Below, piece by piece: positions 1-12,645 of a stretch of 64,000 nt of DNA (positions are counted from its first letter, which is position 1; each line of letters begins with the position of its first letter). The stretch is taken from the NCBI GenBank assembly GCA_905250115.1, contig CAJNOI010000098.1, forward strand, positions 194,688 through 258,687, written 5' to 3'. The position numbers and the translations under genes were made by a program. Under the pieces are notes generated by a model, which worked only from the letters and a program-made list of their open reading frames with translations, was not told the DNA's origin and did no database searches. This DNA is from Adineta steineri (lineage: Eukaryota > Rotifera > Eurotatoria > Adinetida > Adinetidae).

Positions 1-1
1 T

Positions 2-3000
2 GTATTAGATGATGCATTTTATCCATTTTTGATTTATAATTATTCTGAAATAATACTTCGCATTAATCAAGTTAAACCAGAACATTATCGACAAGATTTA
101 CCTTGTTTTCAACAGTATTCTTATAGAAATGGACAAGAAGAATCAAATCGTGAATTGCCCGGTGAAGAATTATTCAATGAAACTGTGCAAACAAATTGTG
201 AACGTGATGAACCTAAAGAAATGAAAATTCCATTGAAAACCTATTTATCAAAAGAATCAGGTGTAGGACAATTAATTATTTTTATTGAACCAACAGACAA
301 AGCCTGGGCTGCATGCCGACAAAACGAGTGGGAACGTAAACCAATTGTATCAGCTTGGTTACAATGCACTCGATTAGCAGTTGATGTCTTTGTCTCATCA
401 GCGTCTACAGGTCCGAATGCGCGATTAACTACATGGGTGACTGACTTGATGACTGGTGTACCTGTTCATCAAGCAACGGTTTCTATATCAAACAAGAATA
501 ATGAAACCAATAATCAAGGATTATGTACAATTGCTAAAGATACGACAGTAAATAATGACGAACAAACTATTCGAGAACAAATCTTGATAGTTCAAAAGAA
601 TGATGATTTATGTATGTTACCTGATATCTATTCATATGCGTCAAATGTTAATACTTATGTATGGCATGTATTTAATGATCGAGGTTTATATAAACCAAAA
701 GAAGAAGTACATATTAAAGGATACGTTCGATTATTGGAAGTAAAAGGTGATGCAAAACTACCAACTTATGCAAAAGGTACTATTGAGTATATAGTTTCTG
801 ATCCTCGTGGTCAACAACTAGAACAATCAAAAGTTGAATTAAATAATTATGGTGCATTTGATATCAAATTTACATTACCTGATAATGTTAATTTAGGTAT
901 GTTAAGATTTGTTTCTACTTTAAAATAACTTTCATATTATTATTAGGTGATGGATGGGTAACATTCAATTTACCAAGTTTAGAAACACAAACAACACATT
1001 CTTTCAAAATTCAAGAGTTTCGTAGACCAGAATATGAAGTTTCATCAATGACTCGACCATCAACAGTACATTATTGTCATCCAACTGATGATCAACATGT
1101 TATAGCTAGTTGTCAAGGAAAACTATTTGCTGGTGGTTTTTTAACTGATGCCAATGTTCAATGGTCAGTTAGTGCTGAAACAACAACATATACACCACCG
1201 AATAGATCTGATTATACATTTGGTAGAGCTCGACCATTCTTCTTTTGGTATGGTAGCAATAACAACAATGAAATATCATATCCTGCACAATTTTTTCAGG
1301 TAACATCAAACATTTTATTTTTATAAACATACACACACTATTATTTTTTTTATTTTAGGGTAAAACTGACAGTAAAGGTACGCATGAAATTAAAATAGGT
1401 TATCATGGTATTGAAAAAGAACCAAAACCAACAATGGTTCGTGCATTAGCAGCTATTACAGATTTAAATAATCAAACACAAGAAACACAAACACAATTTC
1501 TTATTCATCCATCAACATATTATGTTGGATTTCAATTACTTAATAATTATGGCAAGAAAGATCAACCTATAAAAACCAAAGTTATCGTGACAGATGTTGA
1601 CGGAAATTTAGTTGATAATGTTTCAATTGAATGTAACATAGTTGGTATTGGTCAAGAAAGAAAAGAAGATGCGAATGGTTTAACAATATATGAAGAAATC
1701 AAAGATGAACAACAAGTTACAAATGCTAGTTCAAGTAAAGATGCCATTAACATGGAATTTACACCAAAATTAGGTGGACGATACAATATATCGTTTACCG
1801 TCAAAAATGAACAAGGACAATCAGCAATGAGTTTCTATGATAATATTTATGTTGCTGGTGGTAGTGGAAAAGAAATGGAAAGACAAAAAGTCGAATATAT
1901 TCCAACTGATACATTAACAATTTTACCAAATGCAACAAATTATCAACCAGATGATACATGTGAATTACTTGTCTTAGCACCATTTAGTCCAGCTCATGGT
2001 CTAGTACTATTCGATTGTGAAGGTCAAGTTTCACAACCAATACAATTTCAAGTTGAAGCTGGAAAAGATTCAGCAACAGTTGAATTTAAAATATCAAAAG
2101 AGTGGATACCAGGATTTACTGCACATATTGAATTAACAGGTTCAATGCCAAGGGAAACAGAAGTAGCCAATGCACCTAATCGCCCAGCCATTGCTGTTGG
2201 TTCAGTAACATTAGAAGTTTCAAGAGATGTTTATAAACTAAATATTTCAATCAATACAAAAGATGCACAGAAAACCTATACACCATCATCAACTGTTCAT
2301 ATTGATGTTGATGTTACACAGTTTATAGATAAAGTACCTGTAAACCAAGCAGAAGTTTGTCTAATTGTTGTTGATGAAGCAATCTTATCATTAACTGATT
2401 ACAAATTAACCAGTCCATTAGATATATTTTATCCTAATAGACCAGCATCTATTGTACAACATCATGGTAGAAATCGTTGTTTATTATTCAATATGAAAGA
2501 TATCGAACAATTTAAAAAAGAAATGCGACAACTAAATGAACAAAGTCTATGTATGGAGTCGCGTATGATGAACGCATGTTATTCTATGGCGCCAATGGCT
2601 TGTATGAGGGGAGGTTTTGGTGGTGGTGGTTTTGATGATGCTGGTCAAACAATAAATGTTCGATCGAATTTTAATCCATTAGCATGTTGGGTACCATCAT
2701 CAGCAACAAATTCAACAGGACAAGTTTCATTCGACTTTAAATTACCTGATAATCTTACACGTTATCGTGTTTGGGCTATAGCTACAACTGATCAACAATA
2801 TGGTTTAGGTGAAATGGGATTTACTGTACAATTACCAGTAATGATACGTCCTTCACCACCAAGATTTCTTAATTATGGAGATACAGCTAATCTTTCAGTT
2901 GTTTTACAAAATCAAACTGATCTACCATTATTATTACATGCTGGTTTAAAAGCAACAAATGCAAAATTAACTAGTGCAAACGCCAATCAACAAGTTGTTG

Positions 3001-4927
3001 GTTATGCCATTCAACTTCAAGCAAATAAACGAGCTGCACTTCAATTTCCATTATCAACAATTGATGCAGGTACTGCTCGATTTCAATTTATTGTTAGTAC
3101 TCTAGCAAATGAATCACAAGCATCATTTGGTGATGCAATTGAATTAAGTGTACCTGTCTTCACACCAGCAACATCAGAAGCATTTGCAACCTACGGTGAT
3201 GTATGTGAAGAACAAGTTGTGTTTCAACCAATTAAAACACCTGAAAATGTTATTCCACAATTTGGTGAATTATCAATTTCAACAAGTTCAACAGCATTAG
3301 CATCACTAACAGATGCAATTATTTCATTGTATACATATCCATATGAATGTACAGAACAATTAAGTTCAAGATTATTAGGTGTTCAAGCATTATGGGATAT
3401 TTTACAAGCATTTCAATGTAAAGATTTACCAGATATAGCAGAAATAAGAACAAAACTACAATCAGATATGAATACATTAAAAGGTCGTCAACATTCAAAT
3501 GGTGGTTTTGGTTATTGGACAAATCGAGAGGGTACAAATGCGGATCCATTTGTCAGTATACATACTGCACATTGCTTGGTTGTTGTTACGGATAAACAGG
3601 TAAATAACAATAAGAAAAACATTCATGATGACTATTTCATTTTCTTTCAAAGGTATGTGATATTGATGGAAATATGTTCAATAATGCACTTCAATATGTA
3701 ACAAATATTGAATCTGAAATAAATCAATTATTATATGCAAAATATTGGTCTGAAATAACTCGATTTAGTTTGATGAGTTATGCATTGTATGTACGAGCAA
3801 AAGGATCACAAAATGTAGCAAATGAAGCAGTTGACTTATTTACACGAAGTGGATTTAATAAACTTAGTTTAGAAGCATTAGGTTGGCTTTTAGTTGCATT
3901 ATCTACTGAGAAAAATGCGACAACAACACAATCAATTGAGACAATCTATAAACATATCAAAGGTAAAGTAAGTGAAACTGCTGAAACAGCCAATTTTATA
4001 ACATCTTATGGTGATGATGGTCAATCTGTTATGTTACATTCTGATCAAAGAACCGATGCTATCTTATTAGAAGCATTATTATATATTGATCCACAATCAA
4101 CACTTTGTACAAAATTATGTAAAGGTTTACAAGCACATAAAGTTAAAGGTGCATGGAAATCAACACAAGAAAATTGTTTTGTATTGCTTGCATTAGAAAA
4201 ATATTTTCATATTAAAGAAAAAGATATACCTGATTTTATTGCAAATATTTGGTTAAATAATGATTATTGTGGTCAACATGAATATAAAGGTCGAACAACA
4301 AATACACATACAGTTGATATTCCAATGAAATTTATTCTGTCACAATCAAATGATAAGAATTTAATCATGCAAAAAGATGGTCAAGGTCGATTATATTATC
4401 GTATTGCATTGAATTATGCACCAACAAGTTTACAATTAAATGCAGTTAATTATGGTTTTAAGATTGAACGAAGATATGTAGCTGTTGATGATTCGTCACA
4501 TGTTCAAAAACAAGAAGATGGTACATGGAAATTTAAATTAGGTGAAAAAATCAAAGTTATATTAACAATGACAACAACACAACGACGATATCATATTGCA
4601 TTAGTTGATTATTTACCTGCTGGTTGTGAAGCATTAAATACACAATTGAAAGGTACAATTACAGGTGATACAGATTCATCTGTTACAAGATCAAATCAAT
4701 CTAGATGTTGTTCAAACTCAATTACTGGTTGGACTGAACATGAAAATTTACGTGATGAACGTGCTGAAGCATTTCGATCATTATTATGGCCCGGTGTTTA
4801 TGAATGGAGTTATGTTATGCGCGCAACATGTGCCGGAACATTTATCATGCCACCAGCAAAAGCAGAAGAAATGTATTCACCAGAAAATTTTGGTCGATGT
4901 GCTACAGAAAAAGCTACTATTAACTAA
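2..4927 (+). CDS. Bacterial-type alpha-2-macroglobulin (3' part)
   Basis: Partial gene, open at the left edge. Exons: <2-896, 947-1299, 1359-3599, 3653-4927; introns of 50-59 bp with GT/AG ends, and all phases agree. A2M proteins trap proteases: a cut in the bait region exposes an internal thioester that binds the attacker covalently. Seen: an MG-domain stretch with [14 protein letters not shown] (about residues 215-230 of the part present), the motif [15 protein letters not shown] before the thioester region, and [14 protein letters not shown] around 3340-3370, which keeps the Cys and Gln of a thioester (CTEQ instead of animal GCGEQ). The C-terminus has [16 protein letters not shown]. The CxEQ context and this tail are typical of the bacterial YfhM-type family rather than animal complement/A2M. 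The signal peptide and first domains lie outside the window. A horizontally acquired, intron-bearing gene is likely; family assignment is strong, origin is inference. Confidence 0.88.
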
Positions 4928-4934
4928 AAGATAA

Positions 4935-5290
4935 ATTTGACGATTTCCACTTATTTTTTTATTTATCAGACTTCATTACTAATATTTTTTAACTATACTT
5001 TTGCTTTCACTTAGTTAGTTTATTATTCGAAATAATTCACTAATAAACTTGATTACTTCTATATATTTCTATTTTCAATACTGATGAAACAGGCAGATTA
5101 GAGACGATGAAGATGGGTGTGGGTGTGGGGTGAGTGAGAGTATGGGTAGATTATGAGATGATAGATACTCACATCCTCACATATAGGACATATGAAACAT
5201 TTTCGAACAAATAGATGACATCAATTTTAGCAGTTTAGCCAGGAATATTTATTTATTTTTAAGCCAACAACAAACAAATTTTATCTGTTA
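4935..5290. repeat. Gene spacer with G/T-rich block
   Basis: Spacer between the convergent A2M and F-box genes. At about 5107-5185 it holds GGGTGTGGGTGTGGGG followed after a short spacer by C/A-rich sequence (ACTCACATCCTCACA), so the strand can partly fold on itself. It is one of several similar blocks in the first 29 kb. Nothing else was recognised. Confidence 0.5.
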
Positions 5291-5293
5291 ATG

Positions 5294-6983
5294 TTACATC
5301 CATATTCGAATACCATTAGTAGAACTGGATCTTTCGTAACAAAAACATGTTGATGGTAGATAATCTTTCAACCACTCAATAACTTCAACTCTGTTTTCTG
5401 CTGATATTTCTTGACAATAAATATGTAATGCTTGAAGATTGATCATATTTTTGACAAGAATTATAATACAAAGAAGATTTTCAACATTAAATGTACATGT
5501 TTCACATTGCATTCCTAATGGCGAATCACAAAATAACAAACATTCTTCCTCATTTAAACAATGATTCATTTTGAAAAAACTAAGAGAATGACTTGAAGGA
5601 TTTATACACTTAGATAATGATGTTTGAAGTGGCAATGAATCGTCTTGATTGATACGTAAAGAACGAAATTTCGGTGCTCGATCGAATAAATTTTGCAATT
5701 CTGATTGATAAGCATCGTTGTAAGATAAAACGTTTATTGCATGTAAACAATTAAAATTTGATATTGCAGACCAAAATTGATCATGGAGAGGAAATTTTAT
5801 AGTAATATAATCAATTCTCGATAAACAAATGTCCGATGGCATGGGTTGCTCAAAAAAGTTTTCGTTAATCATAGTTATACTACGATAAAGGATCTGTTGA
5901 TTTCCATATACGAGGAAGTTTTTGATCAGGATAATAAGAAGGAAATTTTGATGATGTAAACAAACGAATAGTTCTATCAACTATATATGAATGAATGAAC
6001 CATTGATGTTCATTAATCCAAAATGAACTTTGAAACGAATCCAATAATTGATTGATGTAATCCTCAATATTTTGATTTGTCGGAATATCATCGTGCATAT
6101 CAAGTTCAAAGATTTTTAGTTTGAAAAGATAATTACGAATGATTTGTTCCCATTCATAACCATTAATCATATTATTACTAAATCTAATATTTAAATGACG
6201 TAGATCAGATAGGTTTTTCAAGAATAAAACCATTTTCGATAAATCAAATGTATGCAACACAAGCATATCTAAATTGATTAAAGTCGAAAGAGAGGGTAAG
6301 TTGTAATCATCATTCATAGCACTGGAAATCTCAGTATAAATTGATAGATGTTTCAAATGAGGAGTGTTTTTCATTAATTGATCTATCTGATTAATATCAA
6401 GTTGAAATGATGTCATTTTGACTGATTGAAGACTGGCTGATATTTTTGTTGGAATACAAAAGTTTCTTGATCCCATAGCGAAAATATGTAAAGAACAAAT
6501 ACGAAGTTTTGGCAAACTCCAAATAGTATCATTCATCAGTTGAAAATTGATGACATATTTTCGGGCAGAATAACAATTAATGGTTAAATGCATGAGATTT
6601 AACAAATATGATAATTCTTGAATAACTTTTATTAGTGTTTCAGACGAAGTTATATTTTGTAATGATAATGATCGTAATCCACTAAATTGTTCAAATGATG
6701 GAATATAAGTAAACAATAAATCCATTTGTCCAGGATTGCAATTATCTTCAGCACAGCTAAGACCATAAACTCGATTGGTAAGACGTGGAATATGTTGTTG
6801 ACATAATTCATCAAATTGACTTTTCTTTATACCGCAAAATGTAAAGCAATGTAATGAATATTGTTTACAGATAAGTAAATTGAAACGAGTATTGAGTCCA
6901 TAGAATGTATGAAAAAGATCGATACCATCAAAATAATCGAACAGATAAAGTAAAATTTCATTTGCTAATGATTCGATATTCAT
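5294..6983 (-). CDS. F-box/LRR-like protein with a frameshift
   Basis: Starts at ATG 6983. The first 40 residues form an F-box (SLANEILLYLFDYFDGIDLF), the Skp1-binding module of SCF ubiquitin ligases. About 500 residues of degenerate leucine-rich sequence follow (LRSLSLQNI, LKHLSIYTEI, LRHLNIRFS), as in the large F-box families of bdelloids. The frame shifts near 5880-5900: the first part ends at STDPLS-stop, while the protein continues in the next frame from about ITMINENFFEQP to the stop at 5294. No plausible intron spans the shift; the only GT-AG pair is about 32 bp. Either this is a recent pseudogene or an assembly/sequencing error. Both halves otherwise look intact. Confidence 0.65.
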
Positions 6984-7159
6984 CTTAACAACAATGGCCT
7001 ACATCAATTTTTTCATAGATATTGTATAGTGTTATGAATCAAGTTCATTATTAGTCAATAATATACGGCTATATCATATCTGTCTTGCCTAGACTGCCCG
7101 ATCAGACAGGTCAACACTGTATATATATGACAGGGCTATCTTGCAAAAAAGCTTAATAA

Positions 7160-7489
7160 TCAAATTGTATGTATTGATTCTGGTAATAAAGTTAAAGTTA
7201 AATAACCACTTGTATTTGCTATGATTGGTGAATCAACAAAATTGCGAAATTGACTTGGACCACCTTGTAAATTTAAAATACTACTGCTTGCATATGTGAG
7301 AAGAAATTGAATGAAAAGGTCAGAGAGAGTAAAAGTTTCGAGTAATGATGAAGCAATTCGTCGTGCTTTATTATCATATTTATAAGCATCGGCTGTTTCT
7401 CGAAAGATATTCTGAGTTATTTTGAGAGTGGGTGTAAGTATGTATACAATGAACACACTTATCATTTGATTGCAAATGATGAAGCACAT
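7160..7489 (-). CDS. Unrecognised 109-residue ORF or exon
   Basis: An open frame with a non-random, mildly amphipathic composition (ETADAYKYDNKARRIASSLL, then a hydrophobic LFIQFLLTYASSS). I do not recognise a family. It lies just upstream of the F-box start on the same strand and may be a leftover exon of a decayed gene. Low support. Confidence 0.25.
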   Translation of the reverse strand: MCFIICNQMISVFIVYILTPTLKITQNIFRETADAYKYDNKARRIASSLLETFTLSDLFIQFLLTYASSSILNLQGGPSQFRNFVDSPIIANTSGYLTLTLLPESIHTI

Positions 7490-7991
7490 TTTTATAAAGT
7501 CGATAAACCTATATTAATAATAAACCATGTTGGGTAATTAATGAGACTATCAAACGAAGAGATAAGTATTTTAAATAAAAAAATGAAATTTCGTATATTA
7601 CTAGAATAATTAATATAAAAATTGTTCTCAACTCAACTTATCAAATACAGACATCTTATAAGCTTCAGGTAACATATTTAATAGTTCATAATAAAAGATT
7701 TGCCTTTATCTGTTAGATGAAGAAAAATTTTAATAAGACATCGGGCGTCTCAATGAATAGTTATTTTTATAAAAACTATGTAATAATACATTAGTGACTG
7801 CCTGAATGTGACTTCTTTTAAAAACTTGAGTATTATCAAGTATTTATGATCAAAAATTTTCATTTTTTTAATTGAGATTATTTAATTAAAATAAAATGTA
7901 ATAGATCTTTTAATCATGAATTGTCGTAATATTTATAGAAGTTGTCAAGAAGTTAATTTAAGCAAACAGAATCATAACGAATGAAAGTGAA
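7490..7991. other. AT-rich spacer
   Basis: No ORF, RNA gene or repeat recognised. It contains the probable 3' UTR of the receptor on the minus strand. Confidence 0.5.
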
Positions 7992-9017
7992 TTATCGATG
8001 GTTAGGCATAATTGATATTTGACGTGTTCCATCTGGAGCCCTAGTAAAACCAATTCGATTTTGATGTCGATGTCGTCGAATAATCTTGTAAAATTCCTTA
8101 CGAAAAATGGTACCTGTTAGTGTATATAAATAAAAGCTAGTCGAGTGAGCAAATTGTGTTAACATATTAGCAATTTCAAAAGCCAAATTTTCTATAGCAA
8201 GTCGTAGAGGATCCTTAGTTATATTGACGGTAAATGATGCATAGAGTCGATATATAGAAAATGGTAAAGTAGAAATCACAATTACCAATACCTGAAGCGC
8301 TAACATACGTGAGAGCTGGGCATCCGTACGTCGAATAGTATGGTTATTACGAGGAACCCTTGGAATAACTTCACGATGTCGACGCAAATTGTTGAGTGTT
8401 AGAGAACCAAAGATAAGCATTATTAAAGATGGACAGAGTGAATACAAAAGCATAGCCCACAATGCAATGAAAGTACGATAAATACCCTTTTGACCATAAC
8501 ATGCCGGTGTCAGATTACCAAATCGATCATATAAATAGCTTATGTTATAGAAAATCAACATGTGACTGTACAAAATGATGATCACGATGATGATGATTCC
8601 TATAGCAATTTTTGCTATTTTATATGAGCTAATTTGACGAATATTTATTATTGTTGAACTCTTAAAATATCGATCAGCACACGCGAAAGCAATCAACCAG
8701 CATGGTATTGTTCGTGCAACATAGAAAGTGAAAAGTTCAGTTTTACATATTACTAAATTGAAATTAGCCAAGTCCAAATTGAAACCTTCCGAGACAACAC
8801 GTACAGGCACGATTACAAATATAAAAAATAAATTAAAATATGTTGAAAATAAAAAATAGAGTGAGCATGGTTCACCACGCAAACTGGGTCGTGTAAAAAT
8901 AAGAACATTGAATATGAGACCTATTCCACCGAATATAAAATTGATTATTGATAAAGAAAGGACGATTGTTGTTACAGCTGTATTTATTTGATTGATTGTA
9001 GCATCAGTAGATGACAT
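7992..9017 (-). CDS. Rhodopsin-like 7TM receptor
   Basis: A single-exon G-protein-coupled receptor of 341 residues, ATG at 9017. Seven hydrophobic segments are readable. TM1 is about residues 20-42 (IINFIFGGIGLIFNVLIF). A Cys in ICKTEL precedes TM3, which ends in ACADRYF, the equivalent of the DRY motif. TM7 is followed by FYLYTLTGTIFRKEF, where helix 8 begins. N-linked glycosylation sites are present in the extracellular loops. This style of short, intronless class A receptor is heavily expanded in bdelloids; the ligand is unknown. The receptor at 60280-61272 shares the TLTG(T/Q)IFR(K/E)E tail and the IF.RP.LR.(E/I)PCS first loop, so the two are paralogues. Confidence 0.85.
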   Translation of the reverse strand: MSSTDATINQINTAVTTIVLSLSIINFIFGGIGLIFNVLIFTRPSLRGEPCSLYFLFSTYFNLFFIFVIVPVRVVSEGFNLDLANFNLVICKTELFTFYVARTIPCWLIAFACADRYFKSSTIINIRQISSYKIAKIAIGIIIIVIIILYSHMLIFYNISYLYDRFGNLTPACYGQKGIYRTFIALWAMLLYSLCPSLIMLIFGSLTLNNLRRHREVIPRVPRNNHTIRRTDAQLSRMLALQVLVIVISTLPFSIYRLYASFTVNITKDPLRLAIENLAFEIANMLTQFAHSTSFYLYTLTGTIFRKEFYKIIRRHRHQNRIGFTRAPDGTRQISIMPNHR

Positions 9018-10660
9018 AATAGAAATATAATTAGGATTCGTTTAGTATGTATGTTTGTCAGTAGAATCTAAATATGAGAAATTAAACGTAATCGTTGTCT
9101 TATCAAATATCGATGTAATAGAATAGCAGATAAAAACTACTATGAAATTATTAGAAAAATCTTTCAAAGATTTCTCTCTTCTGCTTTTTAATATTCAAAA
9201 GGATATTTTTAAAAAAATAAATGGAGATAAATTATTTTGAGTGTCAATGTCTCTATTTAGTTTTCCTAGTCTATGCTCTTTCTTTAGAAAGTGAAACTGG
9301 CCCTTGTATTAAATGAATATAAAGATTATATTGCGCAACTTTTCTTTTTATTGTTACATACTTAATTAAAACTGAAATATAATTTTGTATCAAATATATT
9401 TCTTGCGATAAAACTTCTATCAATTTCTGCTTCTGACAACGTAAAAGGTGGTAAATTTGTTTCTTACGGACATGAAAGAAATAAAAATAACATTAATTGA
9501 ATATGTCATTTTATCAACAGAGTAAAAATTTGCCTTCGAAAATAGAATAGTTGATTAACTATTCTGATATAGTTGATGTATTTTTAAACATCTTTTTTTC
9601 TACGTAGAAATATTTATCTTTATTAGAATAAATAATTACCTAACTCGAGTATGGAGCTGACTAAAACATAAAAAGAAAAATATATTTACGTGGCTGATAG
9701 AGTTTATATAATAAATGACGATACTGCAAGGTAAGTAAAAAAAGGACATAATATAAATTGCACTGGAATAAGTACATGGTTTTCATATAAAACGGGAAGT
9801 ACGTCAAAGCCCTTGATGCATTAAAATTTAATTAAAACAAAAACTATAAATAATGATTTATAATTTTAATTTTATGTATTATCCGTTCAGTAAATTTAGA
9901 AAAATGCATGATAGAACTGAATAATTTATAATATCAGTAATAGTTTTCTTGTTTATGGTATAAAAATGTTGAGGAAATAATGTAATCTAATGTGTTCGAT
10001 ATCAAACTGCTGTTTAGTTTGTAGCAGTAAATTCGCGTTAAATAATGCGATACAAACTCCTTTTTTGAGATTTTTATAAGCAGTATTCGCATTTTCGAAG
10101 ATTGTCTCAATTACGAGATATTTATTAACGAGAAAATGTCAATCTGTAGAATACAATTTTATCGATAATGGTGTGTAATTAGGTGTAATAGTTTTCTGTT
10201 ATAGTGATATATAAATTACAAGCAAGTGATCAAATATTGGATTGAAAACTGTAGCTACGGTAATGATATATAATATGGCATACATATTATATTTGAATAT
10301 ATATATACTAATGTCAATTTATTTCACAAAAAAGAATTTCAAATCTTCTTTTTTTCAGTTAATAATTTGTTTTTGTTAAGGAAATATTTAAGCGTCTTTG
10401 ATAAACTTTCTGCATTTTCCAATTTCAAAAATATATAAGAATTATGTTTATCATCCAAATGAGATATACATATATATATTTGATCACATTTAAACAGTTG
10501 AATTATTACAATCTTTATTAACTTAAACTTTTGTCGTAGACTGTACTTTAACTTTTATGATAAAAAAACAAAACAAATGAACAGAGTCTTAGTATAATAA
10601 TAAATTCTTTGAAAAACAAAACAGCCCTACAACCACACCCTTACATTTCATTTTATGAAT
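9018..10660. other. 1.6-kb AT-rich intergenic region
   Basis: Very AT-rich with many stops in all frames. I see no coding exon, RNA gene or transposon terminus. It must include the 5' region of the receptor (toward 9018) and the 3' UTR of the methyltransferase (toward 10660). Confidence 0.5.
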
Positions 10661-11773
10661 TCATTTAACAAAAACAGCTTCAATTATTGAATCTGGTGCT
10701 TGAATTGGATAGAGTTTTTTTAATCGAAATCCAGCTTTTTCAAGTAATACTCGATATTCTTGTTCTGTTCGTTCTCGTGCACCACCATAGGCAGTCATAC
10801 CTATATCAAAACCGTGTGCTTGCCAATTGCTTATCGTTCCATCAGAGAAAATGATATGTTCGACAATAAATATAGTTAGTAATGTGTCAGTACGCTGTTC
10901 ATTTGCTTTACGAATTGATGATAATACATTCACGCATATTTCATCATTGAAAAGATGTAATATATATTTAAGTATATAAGCATCAGCTTGAGGAATTGTT
11001 GATGAATCAGTCATATCACCAGCAACAAATGTATACCGACTTGAAGTAATCTGACGTGATTCAAACTCATCAGCACTCTTCACTTCGGCAATACACTGTG
11101 GTAAATCAAATATAAATCCACGTCGAATATTTTGATAATGCTGAAGAATTTCAGCAAGAAAAGTACCACGACTGCCACCTAAATCGACTAAAGTTTCAAA
11201 GCGACCAAAATCTACACCTGTTACTAGTTTATCACCTGTGTATGTGGATAAACAAGTCATAACTCCATTGTAAAGATGTAGATAATCTTGATTTTCTGGT
11301 TGTTTCAGATATGTATACAAATCGAGACCACCTGAAGCTTCGGCAAAACCCGTACCTTTACATTGACCACGAACTAATTTAATTAACTGATATCCAATAT
11401 TACTAGACATTGGTCCTAAATAATATCTCACATAATCACGAGCATGTGATGGATGATCTGATGTAAGCATTAGACCTGATGAAGTGAGAACGAAATGTTT
11501 ATCATCGATAGTGTTCTTAACTCGTTCAACAAGACCTACATCAGTACAAGCACATAATACACGATGTAATATATCAGCATTCCATTCTATTTCGTCATTA
11601 TTAATGAGTTCATGAGCAGTAAGACCTTGATTAGGTAGAGCATTTGTTAGTCGATCAGCTAAGCCAAGTTCGGCAAATGTATAAGTAGCTCTATCGAGTA
11701 AACGATGATATCCCATTGATAAAAATTTTGGTAAACCATCGATAGTCAACGGAGAAGTGGGTGGAAATGTCAT
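10661..11773 (-). CDS. SAM-dependent O-methyltransferase (ASMT/COMT-like)
   Basis: 370 residues from the ATG at 11773; the open frame extends to 11800 but without an ATG. The layout is that of the plant/bacterial/animal class II O-methyltransferases: an N-terminal helical dimerisation/winged-helix part, then a Rossmann domain with motif I VDLGGSRGTFLAE (about residue 200), FDLPQC, FVAGDMTD and the catalytic-His region ADAYILKYILHLFNDE. Such enzymes methylate hydroxyl groups of small phenolic or indole compounds (acetylserotonin, caffeate and similar); the substrate cannot be told from sequence. No intron is visible across the whole frame, unlike most neighbours, which would fit acquisition from bacteria but does not prove it. 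Confidence 0.85.
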   Translation of the reverse strand: MTFPPTSPLTIDGLPKFLSMGYHRLLDRATYTFAELGLADRLTNALPNQGLTAHELINNDEIEWNADILHRVLCACTDVGLVERVKNTIDDKHFVLTSSGLMLTSDHPSHARDYVRYYLGPMSSNIGYQLIKLVRGQCKGTGFAEASGGLDLYTYLKQPENQDYLHLYNGVMTCLSTYTGDKLVTGVDFGRFETLVDLGGSRGTFLAEILQHYQNIRRGFIFDLPQCIAEVKSADEFESRQITSSRYTFVAGDMTDSSTIPQADAYILKYILHLFNDEICVNVLSSIRKANEQRTDTLLTIFIVEHIIFSDGTISNWQAHGFDIGMTAYGGARERTEQEYRVLLEKAGFRLKKLYPIQAPDSIIEAVFVK

Positions 11774-12645
11774 ATTACGTGTAAAATACGACAAATACAA
11801 TCTTTGTTGTTATTTTTTCTAAATATAAAAGAAAGAAAAAGAATAAAAAGGGTCTATATAACTAGATGAGTTTGTATCTTATCAGTAATTGATTACACGT
11901 GTATTTCAACAAAAAAAGTAAACATTACTCTCACTTTGGTATTATCTTTTTTAATGAAGAAATGTTGTATATTTTAAATGTGCATGACAATTCCTCTCAA
12001 TGATGTTAATCTAACTTTTAGAAAATAGTATTTTCTTCAGATCAATTTATATTGTTTTATCATCATACAAAAAATAATGGTTGTAGAAAGAATGAATATT
12101 TTTATGTTGTACAATTATTCAACCATTTTAGATATCATCTCAATATTATGCTAATATGTGTAAGATATAATCAAATAAATGTACTTATTTCTTAAAATTA
12201 TACAGTTGTAATTACTAACGTATATCAATGTTCCTGAATAACTCATTGTTTATATTATACTCCAAATTAATCTGTACTATTGAGCACATATGAGATAATA
12301 CTCAAAGTCATTGATGATTTTTGAGACACGAACAACGATGACGTCAAACTTTGTGATAAAAGTTGACTGAGCACGTTCTTCTCATCTATCGAATTTACAT
12401 TCTCTTAATTCGTGTATATTAATGTTAATCTCGTATTGTCACACAGGAGATATATCATGAAATAATAAAGATTTTAATTTAAAAAAACATCTGCCGTACT
12501 AAAAACGTTGCATTTAGAGATTATAAGATAAGGAAACGTGACGTATGATCGCGTGTATAATTGTAACGAATAATTCCTGACGTCTCACGTTAATAAAATA
12601 TTTGTCGCAATCTTTTTCAGAGTTACATTTCCATTGAGCAAAGTG
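11774..12645. other. Divergent intergenic region
   Basis: Separates the divergently transcribed methyltransferase and 7TM receptor, so it should hold both promoters. A TTTTTCAG at about 12612-12620 just ahead of the receptor ATG could be a 5'-UTR splice acceptor. No other feature recognised. Confidence 0.4.

Noticed and set aside
1801..3549. Minus-strand ORFs inside the A2M gene
   Set aside because: Shadows of the strongly coding plus strand; composition is the reverse complement of A2M codons.
7160..7489. Possible malate-synthase-like C-terminus for the 109-residue ORF
   Set aside because: Only a vague resemblance in one helix; no conserved catalytic motif is present, so I left the function open.
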